NCBI RefSeq assembly: GCF_009759665.1
Contig: NZ_WQNE01000003.1
Coordinates: 186,001 to 250,000 of the forward strand
Source of the DNA: Bradyrhizobium cajani
GTDB lineage: Bacteria; Pseudomonadota; Alphaproteobacteria; Rhizobiales; Xanthobacteraceae
DNA: 64,000 bases
Reading direction: 5' to 3'
Under the pieces are notes generated by a model. The model was not told the DNA's origin. It saw only the letters and a list, made by a program, of their open reading frames with translations, and searched no databases. Shown here piece by piece: positions 60,141 through 64,000 of the stretch. The position numbers were made by a program, and so were the translations under genes. The stretch's first letter is position 1. Each line of letters starts with the position of its first letter.

Positions 60141-61637
60141 CTACGCCGTCTTGATCCAGACGGCCTTCACGTTGAGATATTCCTCGACATGCTGCTTGCC
60201 GGACTCGCGGCCGTAGCCGCTCATCTTGTAGCCGCCGAACGGCATGGCCGGGTCCATTGCCTGGTAGCAGTTCACCCACACCGAGCCGGCACGCAGGCTT
60301 TTCGCAACCGCATGGGCCTTGCTGACGTCGCGCGTCCAAAGGCCGGAGCCGAGGCCGAACGTGGTGGCGTTGGCGCGCTTGACCAGCTCGTCCATGTCCT
60401 TGAACGCGATCGCGGAGATGACGGGACCAAAGATCTCCTCCTGCGCGATGCGCATGTTGTCCTGGACGCCCGCGAACACCGTCGGCGAGACGAAGAAGCC
60501 CTTCGACAGCGCGCCTTCGGTGACGCGGCCGCCGCCGGCAAGCGCTCGCGCGCCTTCTTTCTGACCGATATCGAGATAGCCGGTGACACGCTCGAGCTGC
60601 TGTTCGGAGACCAGCGGCCCGATCTGGGTGTTGGGATCGAGACCGTTGCCGACCTGCAGCTTCTTGCCGAATTCGGCGACGCGGCCGACGAACTCCTCGT
60701 AGATCGACTGCTCGACGAACAGGCGCGTGCCGGCGCTACAGATCTGCCCCGAATTGGCGAACACCGCCATCGCGGCGCCCGGCACGGCGGCATCGAGATC
60801 GGCATCCGCAAACACGATGTCCGGCGACTTGCCGCCAAGCTCGAGCGAGACGCGCTTCAGGTTGCCGGCCGAGGCACGGATGATCGACTGGCCCGTGACA
60901 TGCGAACCGGTGAAGGCGACCTTGTCGACGTCGTGGTGCGAGGCGAGCGCTGCGCCCGCGGTCTCGCCATAGCCGGGAACGACGTTGATGACGCCGGGCG
61001 GCACACCGGCTTCCATCGCCAGCTCGGCGATGCGCAGCGAGGTCAGCGGCGCTTCTTCGGCGGGCTTGAGCACCACGGTGCAGCCGGTCGCGATCGCCGG
61101 GCCGATCTTCCAGATCGTCGCGGTGAGCGGGCCATTCCAGGGAATGATCGCGCCGACGACGCCGACCGGTTCCTTCAGCGTGTAGGAGAAGATCTCGCCG
61201 GGCAGCGAGTTCTCGACGGTCTCGCCGTGGATCGCGGTGGTCTGGCCGGCATAGTAGCGCAGCATGCCGATGGCGCGGAGACGATAGGCGCGGGTGCGAC
61301 TGACGGGGGCGCCCATGTCGAGCGTGTCGAGCTGCGACAATTCGTCAAAGTTCTTCTCGACGAGGTCGGCGAGCTTCAGGAGCAGGTTCTGTCGCTCGAA
61401 CGGCTTGACCTTGCTCCACGGTCCCTCGAAGGCGCGGCGGGCGGCCGCGACCGCACGATCGATGTCTTCCTTGTCGCCTTCGGCGACGGTTGCGAGCAGT
61501 TCGCCAGTGGCGGGATTGCGGGTCTCGAAGCGCTTGCCGGAAGCGGCGTCGACCCATTTGCCGTCGATCAGCATCTGCTTGTACGACCCGTTGGCGAACG
61601 GATGGCGCGTGATCGGAATAGCCTGCGATACAGCCAT
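60141..61637 (-). CDS. Aldehyde dehydrogenase (NAD(P)-dependent, betaine-aldehyde-type family)
   Basis: 498 residues. All ALDH elements: IIPWNGPLTATIWKIGPAIA (oxyanion Asn), VLKPAEEAPLTS, FTGSHVTGQ, catalytic Glu in LELGGKSPDIVF (about 268), catalytic Cys in ANSGQICSAGTRLF (about 302), EEIFGPVISAIAF and PFGGYKMSGYGRESG. Oxidises aldehydes to acids. AAGGGAG precedes the ATG at 61637; the open frame beyond is the divergent promoter region. Divergent from an SDR, with OYE downstream. Confidence 0.95.
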   Translation of the reverse strand: MAVSQAIPITRHPFANGSYKQMLIDGKWVDAASGKRFETRNPATGELLATVAEGDKEDIDRAVAAARRAFEGPWSKVKPFERQNLLLKLADLVEKNFDELSQLDTLDMGAPVSRTRAYRLRAIGMLRYYAGQTTAIHGETVENSLPGEIFSYTLKEPVGVVGAIIPWNGPLTATIWKIGPAIATGCTVVLKPAEEAPLTSLRIAELAMEAGVPPGVINVVPGYGETAGAALASHHDVDKVAFTGSHVTGQSIIRASAGNLKRVSLELGGKSPDIVFADADLDAAVPGAAMAVFANSGQICSAGTRLFVEQSIYEEFVGRVAEFGKKLQVGNGLDPNTQIGPLVSEQQLERVTGYLDIGQKEGARALAGGGRVTEGALSKGFFVSPTVFAGVQDNMRIAQEEIFGPVISAIAFKDMDELVKRANATTFGLGSGLWTRDVSKAHAVAKSLRAGSVWVNCYQAMDPAMPFGGYKMSGYGRESGKQHVEEYLNVKAVWIKTA

Positions 61638-61758
61638 GGCTGCACTCCCTTTCATCTGATTTATTGGTTCGATCTGGGCGGGATCGTTCGTCAGATAAAA
61701 TACAGCGTGGCCGGAGAGGCGTAAAGGCGGCGTGGAACGAAGACCTCCCATGCCAACT

Positions 61759-61790
61759 TGTGCAGGGTCGGACGAGCACGTGCTATAATG
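61759..61790 (+). promoter_or_regulatory. Extended -10 promoter with AGCACGTGCT palindrome before the SDR
   Basis: TGCTATAAT (61782-61790, a TGn extended -10 with consensus TATAAT) is overlapped by the perfect palindrome AGCACGTGCT (61777-61786). TTGTGC at 61759 is a weak -35 at an overlong 20-bp spacing. Transcription would start near 61797, which supports the ATG at 61828 as the SDR start. Confidence 0.55.
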
Positions 61791-61827
61791 CGACGAAGTG
61801 CAACGCACCTTCGCCGGAGATTCCGCC

Positions 61828-62673
61828 ATGCCGCATCCTGTCGTCGCCAGGGACAACGTCGCCGTGATCACCGGAGGTGCGTCGGGCATTGGCCTCGCTG
61901 CCGCCATGGCTTTCGCGCGCGCCGGAATGAAGGTGTGCATCGCCGATGTCGATCAGCCGCGGCTGGCAGAGGCCGCAACAAAACTGTCATCCCTCGCAGG
62001 TGCCGAGAATGTGATGACGTCAATGGTCGACGTCGGCCGGGTCGAGAGCGTGATGAAACTGGAGCGTGCCGTGCGCGAGCGCTTCGGCGGAGCCGATATT
62101 CTCATGAACAACGCCGGCATCCAGCCCGGCAGCACATTGTTCGGCGAGCCCGACAACTGGCAGCGCATCATCGGCGTCAACATGTGGGGCATCATCAACG
62201 GCTCGCGCATCTTCGCGCCCGGCATGATCGCGCGGGGCAGGCGCGGCCTGATCATCAACACCGGCTCCAAGCAGGGCATCACCACCCCGCCCGGCGATCC
62301 CGCCTACAATGTCTCCAAGGCCGGCGTAAAAGCATTCACCGAGGCGCTCCAGCACGAGCTGCGCAACACGAAGGGCTGCCGCATCACCGCACATCTGCTC
62401 ATTCCCGGCTTCGTCTTCACCGGCCTCACCGCGAAGGGCCGGACGGAGAAGCCGGCCGGCGCCTGGACGCCGGAGCAGACGGTCGACTTCATGCTGGCGC
62501 GGCTGGAGGCTGGCGATTTCTACATCCTGTGCCCGGACAACGACGTGCCGCGCGCGCTCGACGAGAAGCGCATGATGTGGGCCGCCGGCGACATCGTCGA
62601 GAACCGCCCGCCGCTGTCGCGCTGGCATCCGGACTACGCGGATGCGTTCAAGAGGTTTGTGGAGGAGAAGTAG
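61828..62673 (+). CDS. SDR-family NAD(P)-dependent oxidoreductase (281 aa)
   Basis: Classical SDR: TGGASGIG (about 15-22), IADVDQPRL, MNNAGIQPG (about 93), catalytic Ser in NTGSKQGIT and YNVSKAG (about 160). A C-terminal extension (about 220-281) with EKPAGAWTPEQTVDFMLARL and WHPDYADAFKRFVEEK is longer than in basic SDRs. GGAG stands 8 bp before the ATG. Divergent from the aldehyde dehydrogenase, so it may oxidise the alcohol whose aldehyde that enzyme uses (inference). Confidence 0.9.
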   Translation: MPHPVVARDNVAVITGGASGIGLAAAMAFARAGMKVCIADVDQPRLAEAATKLSSLAGAENVMTSMVDVGRVESVMKLERAVRERFGGADILMNNAGIQPGSTLFGEPDNWQRIIGVNMWGIINGSRIFAPGMIARGRRGLIINTGSKQGITTPPGDPAYNVSKAGVKAFTEALQHELRNTKGCRITAHLLIPGFVFTGLTAKGRTEKPAGAWTPEQTVDFMLARLEAGDFYILCPDNDVPRALDEKRMMWAAGDIVENRPPLSRWHPDYADAFKRFVEEK

Positions 62674-62680
62674 ATTTCTT

Positions 62681-62704
62681 CCCTTCTCCCACAAGGGGAG
62701 AGGG
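62681..62704. terminator. Hairpin CCCTTCTCCC-ACAA-GGGGAGAGGG
   Basis: Near-perfect 10-bp arms with a 4-nt loop between the SDR and the convergent zinc-ribbon gene, 8 bp after the SDR stop and 7 bp before the other stop. The CTCCC-ACAA-GGGGAG form is a frequent intergenic element in rhizobia. Confidence 0.6.
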
Positions 62705-62710
62705 TACGGC

Positions 62711-62917
62711 CTACAGCGTCTCCTGCTTATGCCCACACTGCTTGCAGGCGAACTTGACGCGGGCCTGGCCCTTCTCCGCTTGCACCCGGTTCGGCGCGCC
62801 GCACTTGCCGCAGACGGCTTCGATGCGGGTGGTGCCCTGCTTCACGACGATGGTCTTCTTTTCCATCGATTCGCGGATCAGGCGCTCGGCCTCCTCACGC
62901 AGGGATTGTTTCGACAA
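62711..62917 (-). CDS. Small zinc-ribbon protein (68 aa), probable TTG start
   Basis: Two CxxC pairs, VCGKCGAPN and FACKQCGHKQE, 21 residues apart, form a typical zinc ribbon; an N-terminal helix (SLREEAERLIRESMEKK) precedes it. TTG at 62917 follows GGAG by 7 bp and is preferred to GTG 62959, which has no site. Such small ribbons may bind nucleic acid or a partner protein; function unknown. Confidence 0.65.
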   Translation of the reverse strand: MSKQSLREEAERLIRESMEKKTIVVKQGTTRIEAVCGKCGAPNRVQAEKGQARVKFACKQCGHKQETL

Positions 62918-63042
62918 AGCTGATCTCCGCCTCTGGAAAGCGCGAGAGCCATATCGCACCTGGGGTCAAATCACAATCGGCATCGACGGCCCGTCGGGAT
63001 GTCATTCCGAGACGACGCCGAACAAATGAGCCGAAACGCAAG

Positions 63043-63066
63043 CGGCGGATGCTCCAGCATCCGCCG
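63043..63066 (-). terminator. Hairpin terminator of the zinc-ribbon/YiaA intergenic gap
   Basis: Arms CGGCGGATGC and GCATCCGCCG with a 4-nt loop, 38 bp after the stop of the YiaA/B-like gene on the minus strand. The 187-bp gap otherwise shows nothing recognisable. Confidence 0.6.
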
Positions 63067-63104
63067 CCCGAAATTGCGTGCAGCCTCATTCTCTGCGCGA
63101 CCTC

Positions 63105-63380
63105 TCAGGCCGCCTTGGAGACTTCCATCAGCAGGCGCTCGGCCTTGGCATCCTCGATCCGGTTCACCAGCCGGCTGCTCTCGTGATTGTCGCGCACCGT
63201 CTTGGTCAGGGTGATGCAGGTCTGGATCAGCATGACGATGCCCATGGTGAGATAGCCCTTCATCCAGAGATCGATCGGCAGGAAGAAGATGCCGATGGCG
63301 ACGAGGAAGGCGGAGGCTGCGAAGGACGCGTAAGTGAAAGTCACCCAGGCGCTGCTGTGGGGCTGGCCGTTCTGGTTCAT
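63105..63380 (-). CDS. YiaA/YiaB-family inner-membrane protein (91 aa)
   Basis: Two membrane helices: WVTFTYASFAASAFLVAIGI and GYLTMGIVMLIQTCITLTKT, in the order and spacing of the YiaAB two-helix domain, then the charged tail VRDNHESSRLVNRIEDAKAE. GGGAG is 6 bp before the ATG at 63380. It lies 52 bp downstream of the pspA-like gene on the same strand, a pairing that suggests membrane-stress duty. Confidence 0.85.
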   Translation of the reverse strand: MNQNGQPHSSAWVTFTYASFAASAFLVAIGIFFLPIDLWMKGYLTMGIVMLIQTCITLTKTVRDNHESSRLVNRIEDAKAERLLMEVSKAA

Positions 63381-63432
63381 GATGGTCTCCCGTAGGTTCA
63401 AATGAAGATTGAGTTGGGGAAATTGGGTCTGA

Positions 63433-64000
63433 TCAGGCAGTCTGCGTGCGCTTGGACTTCAACCGCGCCAGCACGTCATCCGCGGTCGTCTTGAGCCGGG
63501 GGCCAAAGCCCTGCTCGGCGAGTTTCTCGGCGGTGGCGAGCGGGCCGGTGGCCGCATCGAGCTCGACCAGCGCATCGTCGGCGGCTTGCGCTTCCATCTG
63601 ACGCTCACGCAGGCGCCGCAAGGTGCTCTCCGCCTCCGGCAGGGTGGATTCGTAAGGACGTGCCGCCTCGATGCCGCTGCGGCGGAGCGAGCGCACCGCT
63701 TCCGAGGCGCGGGCGACACGGCGGCCCCGGTCGAGCTCGGTGATCCGGGCCTGAGCGCTCGCAACGTGGCGCTTCAGCCGGGCGATCTCGGTCGCGAACA
63801 GCGCGCGTGCCGTCATGGCGGCATCGCGATCGGCCTCGAGACCCGCGATGGCTTCGGCGGCCTCCTTGGCGAGATCCTCGCGGCCGCCGTCGAGCGCCGC
63901 AACCGCGCGGGTCTCGAGATCGGCGATACGGGCCAGCGTCGTCTCGAGCTTGCGGCCCTCCTGCTGGTCCTGGGCAATCGCCAGCGCCAGCGTGCGCTTG
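63433..64000 (-). CDS. pspA: PspA/IM30-family protein, 5' end beyond the window
   Basis: The reading frame is open from the window's right edge (about 190 residues visible; the protein's N-terminus is missing). The visible part is a continuous coiled coil: TLALAIAQDQQEGRKLETT, LAKEAAEAIAGLEADRDA, EIARLKRHVASAQARITELD, then RRLRERQMEAQAADDALVEL and a C-terminal GFGPRLKTTADDVLARLK. This heptad-rich pattern with Asp-Asp-ala motifs is that of PspA, which binds stressed inner membranes as helical scaffolds. An internal ATG at 63816 is not the start. Confidence 0.75.
   Translation of the reverse strand, partial: KRTLALAIAQDQQEGRKLETTLARIADLETRAVAALDGGREDLAKEAAEAIAGLEADRDAAMTARALFATEIARLKRHVASAQARITELDRGRRVARASEAVRSLRRSGIEAARPYESTLPEAESTLRRLRERQMEAQAADDALVELDAATGPLATAEKLAEQGFGPRLKTTADDVLARLKSKRTQTA

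Noticed and set aside
1..64000. tRNA, rRNA, integrase, transposase or phage genes
   Set aside because: I looked for tRNA-like cloverleaf ends, integrase or transposase motifs and attachment-site duplications and recognised none. A dedicated tRNA and covariance-model scan would be decisive.

Overview
The window looks like chromosomal DNA of a GC-rich alphaproteobacterium of the Bradyrhizobium/Rhodopseudomonas type. Evidence: long overlapping open frames from high GC; a cysteine-less bL36 ribosomal protein; many LysR, AsnC and solute-binding-protein genes; a fused indolepyruvate:ferredoxin oxidoreductase; and intergenic palindromic repeats that I recall from Bradyrhizobiaceae (recall, not a search). 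No rRNA, tRNA, CRISPR array, insertion sequence or phage module was recognised.

Region 1 (0-15.4 kb) holds dispersed housekeeping and accessory genes: small secreted proteins, a TPR lipoprotein-like protein, rpmJ, an amidohydrolase, a divergent SDR/HxlR pair, a four-EF-hand exported protein, a haloacid dehalogenase, a YbaK-type tRNA deacylase, a class III nucleotide cyclase with a C-terminal membrane hairpin, an AraC regulator, a type V autotransporter and an orphan tripartite-tricarboxylate (Bug) receptor.

Region 2 (15.4-20.8 kb) holds a LysR-SDR-pirin-WrbA group that resembles a quinone/redox-stress module, then an AsnC regulator divergent from a small serine hydrolase, and a PIMT-like methyltransferase.

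Region 3 (20.9-36.3 kb) is a surface-polysaccharide locus: CelD-like acetyltransferase, Wzy-like polymerase/ligase, two GT2 glycosyltransferases, a methyltransferase, a Wzz/BY-kinase-like copolymerase whose P-loop is degenerate, a WecG/TagA glycosyltransferase overlapping it, and GalE. A 1380-residue protein with five tandem GAF modules followed by intact GGDEF and EAL domains lies just beyond and could link c-di-GMP to this locus (inference). No flippase or outer-membrane exporter is in the window.

Region 4 (36.5-44 kb) has a three-gene catabolic operon (Ldh2-type dehydrogenase, NtaA/DszA-type flavin monooxygenase, fumarylacetoacetate-hydrolase-like enzyme) and an AsnC regulator divergent from indolepyruvate:ferredoxin oxidoreductase. 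Region 5 (44-48.6 kb) is LysR-emrA-emrB-AhpD-like, with a cluster of GATAATC boxes between regulator and pump.

Region 6 (48.7-54.5 kb) handles amino acids and peptides: D-amino-acid aminotransferase, a GltIJKL-type glutamate/aspartate ABC transporter and an M20 dipeptidase. Region 7 (54.7-62.7 kb) is a catabolic/redox stretch: a second flavin monooxygenase, a ThDP decarboxylase-like enzyme, a GFA-like protein lacking expected zinc cysteines, old yellow enzyme, aldehyde dehydrogenase and an SDR. The window ends with a zinc-ribbon protein, a YiaA/B-type membrane protein and the 3' part of a PspA/IM30 gene.

At least seven kinds of palindromic intergenic repeat are scattered through the window, nearly all at gene 3' ends; several contain the stop codon of the adjacent gene. 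I did not find a clearly undescribed multi-gene system. The strongest leads are the repeat/stop-codon relationship, the emrAB operator cluster, the pseudo-BY-kinase polysaccharide locus and the five-GAF c-di-GMP enzyme.
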